DNA from: Limnochorda pilosa
GTDB lineage: Bacteria > Bacillota > Limnochordia > Limnochordales > Limnochordaceae
Length of the DNA: 64,000 nt
NCBI RefSeq assembly: GCF_001544015.1
Contig: NZ_AP014924.1
Span: 806,001-870,000 of the forward strand
Reading direction: 5' to 3'
Positions 1 to 7,324 of the stretch are shown here, piece after piece. A program made the translations under genes and the position numbers. Under the pieces are notes generated by a model. That model did not search any database. It was not told where the DNA came from and was given only the letters and a program-made list of their open reading frames with translations. Every line of letters begins with the position of its first letter. The stretch's first letter is position 1.

Positions 1-537
1 GGCCTGGCGCGCCGAGGCGGGGGTGTCGCCGGTGCGGACGGCCCGGGTGGGCGGGTCACCGGGCATCCCCCGGGAGGCGGCCAGCGCGGCGATGCCCTCC
101 AAGGGCTCCTCCAGGTTCCGGTGGACGTCGTTGTCCAGGGCCTTCAGGGGTGAGATGTACAGTAGGCGGACGCCCCGAGGCGCGGGCGCGCGCTGCCCAG
201 GGGCCTGCCTTCGCCCCCGGCCGGGGCTGGCCGGGTTCGGGGCGCCCGTCGCCCCGTGGCTCTCCCAGGCCTGCCGGAAGAGCCGGTCCAGGAAGACGTA
301 GAAGGCGGCCAGGGTCTTGCCCGAGCCGGTGGGGGCCAGGAGGAGGGAGTGCTCGCCCCGGGCGATCACGGGCCAGCCCTGCACCTGAGGCGGCGAGGGT
401 TCCCCGTAGCGGGCCCGGAACCACTCCTGCACCAGGGGGTGGAAGAGCTGCAGGACCCCGTTCGGATCGGGGGCCGACGATGCCCCCGGCGTCTCCGATC
501 CGTTGCCGTGCTGGACGCGCGGTGCGCGGCCGCCCAC
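1..537 (-). CDS. Lhr-like DEAD/DEAH-box ATP-dependent helicase (N-terminal part)
   Basis: Superfamily 2 nucleic-acid helicase of the Lhr type. The frame is open to the left edge of the window, so only about 179 N-terminal residues are present and the rest lies outside. Visible motifs are the Q-motif-like FHPLVQEWFRARYG, which Lhr proteins have just before the helicase core, the Walker A motif APTGSGKT about 25 residues later, and motif Ia as LYISPLKALDNDV. A short Gly/Pro/Arg-rich insertion separates motifs I and Ia. I chose GTG at 537 because GGGAGGTG lies a few bases upstream; in-frame GTG codons at 546 and 585 are alternatives, and there is no ATG near. The gene is divergent from the M16 peptidase gene, and the space between holds a perfect palindrome. 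Lhr-family helicases act in DNA repair; the exact role here is unknown. Confidence 0.85.
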   Translation of the reverse strand, partial: MGGRAPRVQHGNGSETPGASSAPDPNGVLQLFHPLVQEWFRARYGEPSPPQVQGWPVIARGEHSLLLAPTGSGKTLAAFYVFLDRLFRQAWESHGATGAPNPASPGRGRRQAPGQRAPAPRGVRLLYISPLKALDNDVHRNLEEPLEGIAALAASRGMPGDPPTRAVRTGDTPASARQA

Positions 538-642
538 CGGCTGCACCTCCCACCGGAGCGTCGATCCGCAGCCTCCTTTCCACACGGAAGCCTTTCCTTC
601 CTACGGGCGGGGAAACGTGGTCGAACAAACGTCCACCGGGCG

Positions 643-664
643 TCTGTCACAAGATGGTGACAGA
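643..664. promoter_or_regulatory. perfect 22-bp palindrome in the lhr / M16 divergent region
   Basis: TCTGTCAC, a 6-base spacer, then GTGACAGA: two perfect 8-base arms. It lies about 105 bases upstream of the helicase start on one side and 110 bases upstream of the peptidase start on the other, where a dimeric repressor could control one or both. No convincing -35/-10 pair was found close to it, so its function is inferred from shape and place only. Confidence 0.45.
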
Positions 665-775
665 AGGGCCTTGGTATGCAGGGAATGAGGTACCGGACCC
701 GAGAAGAACCATGCTCGACCCGAACCAATCGGACGCCCCGGTCCGAGACTCCTCGAGAGAAAGGAGATCCCCGTC

Positions 776-2128
776 ATGCACGCACGCCGCGCCGCCCTGG
801 CGCGCCTCCTGGCGAGCCTGTGGCTCCTGCTGCTCCTGGCGCCAGCCCTTTCCCAGGCCGTGCAGGGCGCAGGCGAAGGCGAAGCGGCCGTTCACGTGGC
901 CCAAGACCGCCTGGCCAACGGCCTGGAGATCTACGTCTACGAAGACCCTTCGGCCCCCGTCGTCTCAGTGAACCTGTGGTACCGGGTGGGCTCACGCGAC
1001 GAGCCCGCCGGCCGCCGGGGCATGGCCCACCTGATGGAACACATGATGTTCAAGGGTTCGGAGCGGGTGGCCGCCGAGGAACACGCCCGCATCATCGACC
1101 AGGTGGGCGGCGACGCGAACGCCTTCACCACCTCCGATGCCACCGTCTACTGGGACAAGGTGCCCGCAGCCGAGCTCGAGCTCGTCCTGGAGCTGGAGGC
1201 TGAGCGGATGGCCCATCTGGTCCTCACCGAGGAGCACCTCCGCACCGAGCGGGAGGTGGTGAAGGAAGAGTACCGGCTGGGACTGCAGAACGACCCCGTC
1301 GGGCAGGCCTTCGAGCGGTTCCAGGCCATCGCCCTCGCGGGAACCGTCTACGCCTGGACGCCCCACGGCTTCCTGGAAGAGCTCGACGCCATCACCGTCC
1401 AGGACCTGGAGCGCTTCTACCGCACCTACTACGTCCCCAGCAACGCGGTGCTGGTGGTGGCCGGCGCCACCGACCTGCCCACCGTGAAGCGCCTTGCGGA
1501 GCGGCACTTCGGCCCGCTTCCGGCGGGGGAGGTCCCCGAGCGGGCACCGGTGACCGCCACGCCGCCAGGTGAGGTGCGCCGGGAGCGCATGACCTTCCCC
1601 ATCCAGCTCCCCGTGATCCTGGGCGGCTACCTCATTCCAGGCCTCCGCTCGCCGGAGATGGAGGCCCTCCAGGCGGCGGGGCTGATCCTCTCAGGCGGTG
1701 AGAGCGCCCGCGTCCACCGCTCGCTGGTTCGGGAGCAGCAGGTGGCCGTGGCTGCGGTCGCCACCTCCCAACCCTACCAGGATGCCGGGCTCTTCCTGGC
1801 CGCGGCCCTTTACCTACCGGGGCAGGAAGCTGAGCGGGTGGCTGCCGCCCTGACCCAGGAGGTGGAGCGGCTGGCCGAGGGCGTCTCCGAGCGGGAGCTG
1901 CAGCAGGCCAAGAACCAGATGGCCGCCGACTACGCCTTCTCGCTGGATACCCTGGACGGGGTGGCCAACGCCATCGGCGCCGCCGTGGTGCTGGAGGGCG
2001 GTCTAGAGAAGTTCACCCGGGGCCTGGAGCCCTACTTCGCCCTCACACCCGAGGATGTGGTCCGGGTCGCCCGGACGTACCTGACGCCCGAACGGCTGAC
2101 GCTGGTGGAGGTCGCGCCGGGCTCCTGA
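776..2128 (+). CDS. exported M16 family zinc metallopeptidase (catalytic partner)
   Basis: Pitrilysin-type (M16B) peptidase of 450 residues. An N-terminal hydrophobic segment (about residues 8-28, rich in Leu) looks like a signal peptide, so the enzyme should act outside the cytoplasmic membrane. The inverted zinc motif HxxEH is HLMEH at residues 85-89, with the distal glutamate ligand in the VVKEEY segment near residue 165. The C-terminal half is the second M16 fold, less conserved. A GAAAGGAG ribosome binding site precedes the ATG. The next gene starts 28 bases later and encodes a second M16 protein without the zinc motif, so the two probably form one heterodimer, as in paired bacterial M16B proteins and mitochondrial processing peptidase. 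The substrate is unknown; secreted or periplasmic peptides are likely. Confidence 0.9.
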   Translation: MHARRAALARLLASLWLLLLLAPALSQAVQGAGEGEAAVHVAQDRLANGLEIYVYEDPSAPVVSVNLWYRVGSRDEPAGRRGMAHLMEHMMFKGSERVAAEEHARIIDQVGGDANAFTTSDATVYWDKVPAAELELVLELEAERMAHLVLTEEHLRTEREVVKEEYRLGLQNDPVGQAFERFQAIALAGTVYAWTPHGFLEELDAITVQDLERFYRTYYVPSNAVLVVAGATDLPTVKRLAERHFGPLPAGEVPERAPVTATPPGEVRRERMTFPIQLPVILGGYLIPGLRSPEMEALQAAGLILSGGESARVHRSLVREQQVAVAAVATSQPYQDAGLFLAAALYLPGQEAERVAAALTQEVERLAEGVSERELQQAKNQMAADYAFSLDTLDGVANAIGAAVVLEGGLEKFTRGLEPYFALTPEDVVRVARTYLTPERLTLVEVAPGS

Positions 2129-2156
2129 GGGCCGGCCAAGGGAGGAGGAGACGTCG

Positions 2157-3656
2157 ATGAACCTTCGGAACCGCGTCGTCAGGCAGGTTGGGGGGCTCGT
2201 CCTGGCGGGTGCCCTGGCGGGGATGCCGCCTGCGGCGGCCGCCGAGCCGATCCGGGCTCCGCTGGTCACCGAGGCCGAACCGGTCGAGCTGCCGCCGGTG
2301 ACCCACCGCACCCTGGAGAACGGGCTGGAGCTCTGGATCGCGGAGCGGACCCAGCAGCCTATCGCCCTCTTCCAGCTGGTGATCCCCCGGGGCGACCTCC
2401 TGGACCCGCCCGGCAAGGAGGGGCTCGCCTCGTTCACAGCCCAGCTTCTGCAGCAGGGAACCGAGAGCCGGAGCGCCGAGGAGATCGCCGGGGCCATGGA
2501 CTTCGTCGGCGGCAGCCTTTCGGCGGGCACCAGCGCCGAGCGGACGACGGTGTCCGCCGCCGTCCTCTCGAAAGACGCCGGCTTCGCCCTGGACCTCCTG
2601 GCCGACGTGGTGCTCCACCCCACCTTCCCTGAAAGGGAAGTGGAGATCCTGCGCAACCAGTTCCTGGGCGGCGTGCGCCAGGAGCGGGACGATTCCTCCC
2701 AGCTCGCCAGCACCCACGCGGCCGCCTTCTTCTACGGGGCAGGCCATCGCCTGGGCAGGCCGGAGTCGGAAGCCTCCGTCCAGGTCATCGGACGGGAGGA
2801 CGTGGTCGCTTTCCACCGCGACCACTACGGTCCGAAGGGGGCCATGCTCATTGCCGTGGGCGACCTGGACCCCGCCTGGGTGGAGGCCGCGGTGCGGAAG
2901 TCCCTGGGGTCCTGGAAGGGCCCCGCAGCCCCGGCGCCCAGTGCGCCCGAGGTGCCGCAGCTGGAGGAGAGCCGCGTGCGCTGGGTGGCGAAGCCGGGGC
3001 AGACCCAGGTGCAGATCCGCCTGCGGCAGAACGGCCCCGCCCGGACGGCCAACGACTGGCTGGCGGTGCAGGTGTACAACTACGTGCTGGGCGGGGGTGG
3101 CTTCTCCTCCCGGCTGATGCAGGTGGTGCGGAGCGAGCTGGGCCAGACCTACGGCATTGGGACGGGGTACACCGCGTACCGCTTCCCCGGAGGGATGCAG
3201 CTCGGCACCTTCACCCGGAACGACAGCGTCTGGGCCACCCTGGACGCCATCCGGCAGGAGCTGGGCCGCTTCCGGGACGAAGGGATCTCCGAGGCGGAGC
3301 TGGCTGCGGCCAAGAGCCACCTGCTGGGCAGCTTCCCCCTGCAGATGGAGACCCTTTCGGGGATGGCGGGGACCATCGCCGAGGCCCTCTTCTACGACGG
3401 CACCCTGGACGCGATCCGGACCTATCCGGAGCAGGTGGCTTCCCTCACCCGGGCGCAGGTGAATGCCGCCATCAAGGCCCACCTGGACCCCGAGCGCTTC
3501 GCCGTGGTGCTCCTCGGCGACCCTGCCGTGCTGGAGGAGGCGCCGGGGGGAGAGGTCCTCGGGGTCCCCGTGGAGCTCGTCGAGCAGGTGGACTGGCAGG
3601 CGCCGGTGGAGGGATTCACCCTGGCGGCGACGGCGCAGAGCGCGGAGGGCGATTGA
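2157..3656 (+). CDS. exported M16 family peptidase-like protein (non-catalytic partner)
   Basis: M16-fold protein of 499 residues with a signal peptide (hydrophobic stretch at about residues 8-26, ending MPPAAAAEP). At the place of HxxEH the sequence reads GLASFTAQLLQQ, so the zinc-binding and catalytic residues are absent. It keeps the C-terminal signature with Arg and Tyr (SSRLMQVV then LGQTYGIGTGY), which in paired M16B enzymes completes the active site of the catalytic partner. The start is supported by GGGAGGAGGAG nine bases upstream. It lies directly behind the catalytic M16 gene and is surely co-expressed with it. The pairing is well known for the family; the partnership here is inferred from adjacency and from the complementary motif losses. 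Confidence 0.9.
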   Translation: MNLRNRVVRQVGGLVLAGALAGMPPAAAAEPIRAPLVTEAEPVELPPVTHRTLENGLELWIAERTQQPIALFQLVIPRGDLLDPPGKEGLASFTAQLLQQGTESRSAEEIAGAMDFVGGSLSAGTSAERTTVSAAVLSKDAGFALDLLADVVLHPTFPEREVEILRNQFLGGVRQERDDSSQLASTHAAAFFYGAGHRLGRPESEASVQVIGREDVVAFHRDHYGPKGAMLIAVGDLDPAWVEAAVRKSLGSWKGPAAPAPSAPEVPQLEESRVRWVAKPGQTQVQIRLRQNGPARTANDWLAVQVYNYVLGGGGFSSRLMQVVRSELGQTYGIGTGYTAYRFPGGMQLGTFTRNDSVWATLDAIRQELGRFRDEGISEAELAAAKSHLLGSFPLQMETLSGMAGTIAEALFYDGTLDAIRTYPEQVASLTRAQVNAAIKAHLDPERFAVVLLGDPAVLEEAPGGEVLGVPVELVEQVDWQAPVEGFTLAATAQSAEGD

Positions 3657-3761
3657 GTGAGCCCGAGCGTGATTCAGCGTGCGTTTGCGCAGGGGAGGGG
3701 TGCAGGCGGGCACCGGTCTTCCACGAAGGCACCGGCGCCCGCCTGGCGCGCAAGGGCGGCG

Positions 3762-3790
3762 TTGGAACGGGCGAGCGCGTGTGCTATGGT
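3762..3790 (+). promoter_or_regulatory. sigma-A type promoter of a mini-transcript
   Basis: TTGGAA (3762-3767), a 17-base spacer, then TATGGT (3785-3790) with a TG one base upstream, which makes an extended -10. The spacing is ideal. It lies in the space after the M16 pair and points at the tiny lysine-rich gene, about 160 bases downstream. Confidence 0.55.
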
Positions 3791-3796
3791 GGGGCT

Positions 3797-3950
3797 GCCG
3801 GGATCCGAAAGCCCACTCCCAGTGGCCTTCCCGCAGCGGTGCGCCGCCGTGGGGGCGCCCCCTCGGCCAGGGGCCTCGGTACCGCCTCGCAACGTCGTTG
3901 CGAGCGATGCACCCAATGGGTCTACTCGTACCGGGGAGGAGGTGACTCCC
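3797..3950 (+). promoter_or_regulatory. structured leader of the 18-residue peptide gene
   Basis: A leader of about 155 bases with several hairpins visible by eye: CCACT/AGTGG near 3815, GCGG/CCGC near 3840, and a strong CTCGCAAC-GTC-GTTGCGAG stem near 3890. GGTAC near 3878 can pair with GTACC near 3928 and close a multi-branch element that also holds ACCCA/TGGGT. The last hairpin, GGGAG (3934-3938) with CTCCC (3946-3950), places the Shine-Dalgarno sequence in its loop just before the start codon. The layout resembles a riboswitch or thermosensor-type leader, but it matches no class I can name. Confidence 0.4.
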
Positions 3951-4007
3951 GTGGCCGAGAAGAAGCCCGCGAAGCAGACCGGCAAGAAGCCCGGCTCCGG
4001 CAAGTAA
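3951..4007 (+). CDS. 18-residue lysine-rich micropeptide
   Basis: A tiny gene that starts with GTG five bases after GGAGGAGGTGA, one of the strongest ribosome binding sites in the window. The peptide is 18 residues with six lysines plus Gly, Pro and Ala, no hydrophobic segment and no Cys. Its own promoter (3762) and a strong terminator hairpin (4036) frame it as an independent unit. The same frame is open further upstream (to 3657), but that extension has no good ribosome binding site and overlaps the leader structures. The role is unknown: it could be a small basic protein binding RNA, DNA or the ribosome, or a leader peptide, though no larger gene follows before the terminator. It could also be incidental to a structured small RNA. 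Confidence 0.45.
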   Translation: MAEKKPAKQTGKKPGSGK

Positions 4008-4035
4008 GCGGACAAGCTCACCCTGACGTTTCCTG

Positions 4036-4060
4036 AGGCCCGGCGAAGGCTGCCGGGCCT
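4036..4060 (+). terminator. hairpin terminator of the mini-transcript
   Basis: AGGCCCGGC (4036-4044), 7-base loop, GCCGGGCCT (4052-4060): a perfect 9-base GC-rich stem followed by TAGTGTGT. The tail has few T residues, as is usual in this genome. It ends the unit 30 bases after the small gene's stop codon. Confidence 0.6.
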
Positions 4061-4317
4061 TAGTGTGTCCGGCCGCAGGCGCCCGTCCGGAAGAAACCGC
4101 CAGCCACTCTTCCCCTGGCCGGAACCCCCGGCAGGGAGGGTCCGGAGCGCCTTGGGCCGAAACCATCCCCACGACGCAGCGAGCCCAGCGACCATGCGCG
4201 GGCGGCGCTGGCGCCGGCGATCCGCCGGGCGGCCCCTGCCCGACCGGCCGCAGGCCCTGTGGCGGGCCTGCAGGAGGACCGGCCGCTTCGATGCCCGAGG
4301 GGAGAAGTGGAGTCTCC

Positions 4318-5733
4318 ATGCCGAGCGCGACCGCTCCCATCCACCGGCGGGGCCTGCGGGCCTCGCGGCTCGGAGCCGCATGCCTTGCCCTCCTGTTCCT
4401 GCTTCCGCTTCCGGTGCTCGCCCAGGAGGAGACGCTTCCGGTCATCCAGGTGCGCCGGCCGGGCGAGGGGCCGCTGGTGGCCATCTTCCCCCTCCAGGTG
4501 CTGAACCAGCAGGTCGGCACTTCGGAGACCGCCGTGAAGGACCAGCGCGACCTGGAGTTGCTCTCCCAGGCCCTGTCCGATGCGCTGGCGGCACGGCTGG
4601 TGCAGTCCGGCCAGTTCCGTCCGGTCACCGGGGTCCGGCTCGAGCGCCGGCTTCAGGAGGCGAACGTCCCCCCGCCGCCGGGGTCCGAGGCCAGCGTCGA
4701 GGCGATGCGCACCTGGCTGCAGGAGGCGGCCGAGGCTCTCCTCTCCCGGGCGCAGGTGGAGGAGGCGGTGGTGGGGCGGGTGCTGGCCGTCCAGGGCGGC
4801 CTCGTGGCCGTGATCGAACGTTACCGCCTGGCGGACGGATCCAGGGCGGGCTCGCCGGCCCGGCTGGTGGGATCGGCCGTGGCCCAGGCGGACAAGCCCC
4901 CCGCCCTGCTGGGGTGCGCCGACGACCTCCTGCGGGAGGTCTACCCCCCGGGCACCGAGGTGGTTCCCCGCAAGGTGGCCAAGCTGGTGGTTCTGCCTTC
5001 GGCCCTCCGACTCCCCATCGGGCAGAGCCAGAGGCTGAACGTGCTCGCCTTCGATGAGGACGGCACCTTGCTCCCCAACGTGACCCTGGCCTTCCAGTCG
5101 GACGACGAGGGGCGGGTGGCGGTGACCTCGGACGGTCTGGTGACGGGCCTCTCGCCGGGTCAGGCCACGGTGCAGGTCCAGGCGCTGGGCCGGCCCAGCA
5201 CCGCCGACACCGCTTCGGTGAACGTGGCGGTGCTGGCTCCCAACCTGGGCTTCCGCGCCGGCGCCAACCTCAGCGAGGTCGCCGCGCAGAGGGAGACCGC
5301 GGCCGCCTTCGGCCTCCGCCTGACCCCGAGCATCACCCTGCAGACCACCTCCCAGAAGGTGGACCTCTCCAAGGGCCTGGAGAACCCCCTCAGCTTCCTC
5401 ACCGGCTTCTTCAGCTCGCTCCTGGGGAGCGGGCTCGTGACCCTGGACATGGACGTCCACCCCAACCAGGACTTCACGGTGATGCTGGATGCCATGCAGC
5501 GGAGCCGCGGAGGCTACTTCGGTACCGGCATCGGCATCGTCACGCCCCTGAAGGAGGGGATGGAGACGGGGCTGGGTCTGCGGCTGACCCTGGGGACCCA
5601 GTTCGACTGGCTGCGCGGCAGCCGCTTCGCCGTCCCCTTCGAGCTGAACGCGGACCTGGTCTTCCGAGGCGGCGTGGAGAGCTCCACCGAGGCGCGGGTC
5701 GTGCTGGTGACCGGCATCGACCTCTTCCCGTGA
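4318..5733 (+). CDS. secreted protein with Big_2-like domain and beta-barrel-like C-terminus
   Basis: Protein of 471 residues of unknown exact role. Residues 1-35 form a signal peptide (Arg-rich start, long Leu core, VLA before Gln36). Residues about 40-215 form an alpha/beta domain (starting GPLVAIFPLQVLNQ), which recalls FlgO/CsgG-like periplasmic domains. Residues 220-300 look like a bacterial Ig-like Big_2 repeat (VTSDGLVTGLSPGQATVQV). Residues 305-471 are rich in alternating hydrophobic residues and glycines, as in outer-membrane beta-strands, and end TGIDLFP. I chose the ATG at 4318 because GTGGAG lies five bases before it and the signal peptide follows at once; the frame is open upstream to 4063, but that part looks non-coding. 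If the organism has an outer membrane, this protein could sit in it. Confidence 0.7.
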   Translation: MPSATAPIHRRGLRASRLGAACLALLFLLPLPVLAQEETLPVIQVRRPGEGPLVAIFPLQVLNQQVGTSETAVKDQRDLELLSQALSDALAARLVQSGQFRPVTGVRLERRLQEANVPPPPGSEASVEAMRTWLQEAAEALLSRAQVEEAVVGRVLAVQGGLVAVIERYRLADGSRAGSPARLVGSAVAQADKPPALLGCADDLLREVYPPGTEVVPRKVAKLVVLPSALRLPIGQSQRLNVLAFDEDGTLLPNVTLAFQSDDEGRVAVTSDGLVTGLSPGQATVQVQALGRPSTADTASVNVAVLAPNLGFRAGANLSEVAAQRETAAAFGLRLTPSITLQTTSQKVDLSKGLENPLSFLTGFFSSLLGSGLVTLDMDVHPNQDFTVMLDAMQRSRGGYFGTGIGIVTPLKEGMETGLGLRLTLGTQFDWLRGSRFAVPFELNADLVFRGGVESSTEARVVLVTGIDLFP

Positions 5734-5779
5734 GCCTCCGAGGTCGCCTTTGGGGACCCTCCCGGGGCCAGAGGCTCAC
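5730..5779. terminator. inverted repeat spanning two convergent stop codons
   Basis: GTGAGCCTC (5730-5738) and GAGGCTCAC (5771-5779) are perfect 9-base arms. The left arm contains the stop codon of the beta-barrel-like gene, the right arm that of mgtE. An inner GGTC/GACC pairing extends the fold. It can act as a terminator from both sides; there is no T-rich tail. Confidence 0.45.
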
Positions 5780-7128
5780 AAGTGCAGCAGCACCCGCGCC
5801 GTCCAGAAGTAGAGAACCAGCCCCACCACGTCGCCGATGGAGGTGATGAAAGGGGCCGAAGCGACCGCCGGGTCGATGCGAAGGGTCCGCAGCAGGAAGG
5901 GCAGCATGGTGCCCACCAACCCCGAGGCCAGGACGGTACCCGCGAGGGCCACGCCGATGGCCACCCCCAGGAAGCTCTCGCCCGTGCGCACGTAGGCCAT
6001 CACCCAGGCCCCCGCGGCCAGCAGCAGCCCCATCAGGAGGCCCGTGGCCAGCTCTCCCCTCAAGGCCCGCCAGAACTCCCGGCCCGTGATCTCTCCCGTG
6101 GCCAGCGCCCGCACCGCCACCGTGGCCGCCTGGGATCCCGTGTTCCCGGCGGTGTCCATGATGATGGGGATGAAGAAGGTCAGGGCGATGACGGCCTGGA
6201 TGGTGCTCTCGAAGCTGGAGATGATCAGGCCGGAGACGGAGTTGAAGAGGAGCAGACCCATGAGCCAGGGAAGGCGCCGGCTTACCCGATCCCTCAGCCG
6301 GAGCGCGTAGTACCGGTCCACCCCGGCACCGCCGTCGGGCGTCATGGCCACGAAACGCTGGAAGTCCTCGGTGGCCTCCTCCTGCAGGACGTCCATGGCG
6401 TCGTCGACGGTGATCACGCCCACCAGCCGGTCCTCCCGATCCACCACGGGGAGGGCCAGGAGGTCGTAGTCGGCGACGAGGCGGGCCGCCTCCTCCTGGT
6501 CGGCGTCGGTCCGGACGGAGATGACGTCGGTCTCGGCCAGCTCCCCCACGGGGCGGGTGGGGTCGGCCAGCACCAGGTCCCGCAACGAGACGACCCCCCG
6601 CAGGTGTCGGCCGGCGTCGGTGATGTAGATGCTGTAGATGGTCTCCTTGTCAAGGCCCACCTTGCGGATCTTCTCCAGGGCCTGGGAGGCCGTCAGCTCC
6701 TGGTGGATGCTGACGTACTCGGGGGTCATCAGCCGTCCGGCCGAGTCGGGCGCGTACCCCAAGAGCAGCGTGGCCACGCGGCGTTCCTCGGGCGAGAGCT
6801 GCTCCAGGAAGCGCTTGGCCACCTTCGCGGGCATCTCGTCCAGGAGGCGGGTGCGGTCGTCCGGCGACATCTCCTCCAGCACTTGGACGACCTCGTGATC
6901 GTGGAGGCCCGCGAGGAGCTCCTGCTGGTCCTCGGTCTCCAGATACTCGAAGACCTCGATGGCCCGGTCCTTCTCCAGCAGGCGGAAGACCACCGCCCGG
7001 TCCGTGGGGGGCAGTTCCTCCAGGAGATCGGCGGCGTCGCGGGTGGAAAGGTCCTCCAGATGGCTTTTGATGCGGGGGAAGGCACGCTCGGCTACCAGCG
7101 CGTGCAGGTCCTCGGAGATGGGGCTCAT
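5776..7128 (-). CDS. mgtE: magnesium transporter MgtE
   Basis: Mg2+ channel/transporter of 450 residues, the usual length. The three expected parts are present: an acidic N-terminal superhelical domain (residues 1-125, LLEELPPTDRAVVFRLL repeats), a pair of CBS domains (about 130-250, starting GRLMTPEYVSI), and five transmembrane helices from about residue 285, with the pore signature MDTAGNTGSQA. In the family, Mg2+ binding to the N and CBS domains closes the channel. The start is ATG at 7128 after GGGAGGGATCCGG. It ends convergent to the beta-barrel-like gene. A promoter-like pair lies about 290 bases upstream, leaving a long leader, but I do not recognise the M-box Mg2+ riboswitch in it. 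Confidence 0.95.
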   Translation of the reverse strand: MSPISEDLHALVAERAFPRIKSHLEDLSTRDAADLLEELPPTDRAVVFRLLEKDRAIEVFEYLETEDQQELLAGLHDHEVVQVLEEMSPDDRTRLLDEMPAKVAKRFLEQLSPEERRVATLLLGYAPDSAGRLMTPEYVSIHQELTASQALEKIRKVGLDKETIYSIYITDAGRHLRGVVSLRDLVLADPTRPVGELAETDVISVRTDADQEEAARLVADYDLLALPVVDREDRLVGVITVDDAMDVLQEEATEDFQRFVAMTPDGGAGVDRYYALRLRDRVSRRLPWLMGLLLFNSVSGLIISSFESTIQAVIALTFFIPIIMDTAGNTGSQAATVAVRALATGEITGREFWRALRGELATGLLMGLLLAAGAWVMAYVRTGESFLGVAIGVALAGTVLASGLVGTMLPFLLRTLRIDPAVASAPFITSIGDVVGLVLYFWTARVLLHL

Positions 7129-7324
7129 CCGGATCCCTCCCTGGGCGGCCAGGGCGCCTGCCCGGGAGGTCCGCGCCGGTCAGAGGCTCGAGGACGCGCG
7201 CTCGTCGCCCACGAGGCGGGCAGGGACTTCCGTGAACCCGGGTATAGCGCGGCCGCCGGTGATGGTACGACGGTCCCCTTGCGTCGTGCAGGTCCACCCA
7301 TGTCGTAAGGGTTCACCACTGGGC

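Noticed and set aside
3780-3830. Resemblance of GTGTGCTATGGTGGGG to the 5' end of Gram-positive SRP RNA
   Set aside because: The conserved SRP RNA tip (GGTCAGGTCC, GGAA, GGAAGCAGC) is absent downstream, and the similar part coincides with a good -10 box.
3870-3935. GGTACCGC in the mini-transcript leader as a T-box element
   Set aside because: The T-box bulge AGGGTGG and the specifier stem are missing, and the downstream gene is not an aminoacyl-tRNA or amino-acid gene.
4063-4317. N-terminal extension of the beta-barrel-like protein
   Set aside because: The added 85 residues are Gly/Pro/Arg-rich without structure and would bury the clear signal peptide that begins at 4318.
2043-4628. An 861-codon minus-strand frame across the second M16 gene, the mini-transcript and the start of the next gene
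   Set aside because: It crosses three supported units, has shadow-type composition and no recognisable domain.
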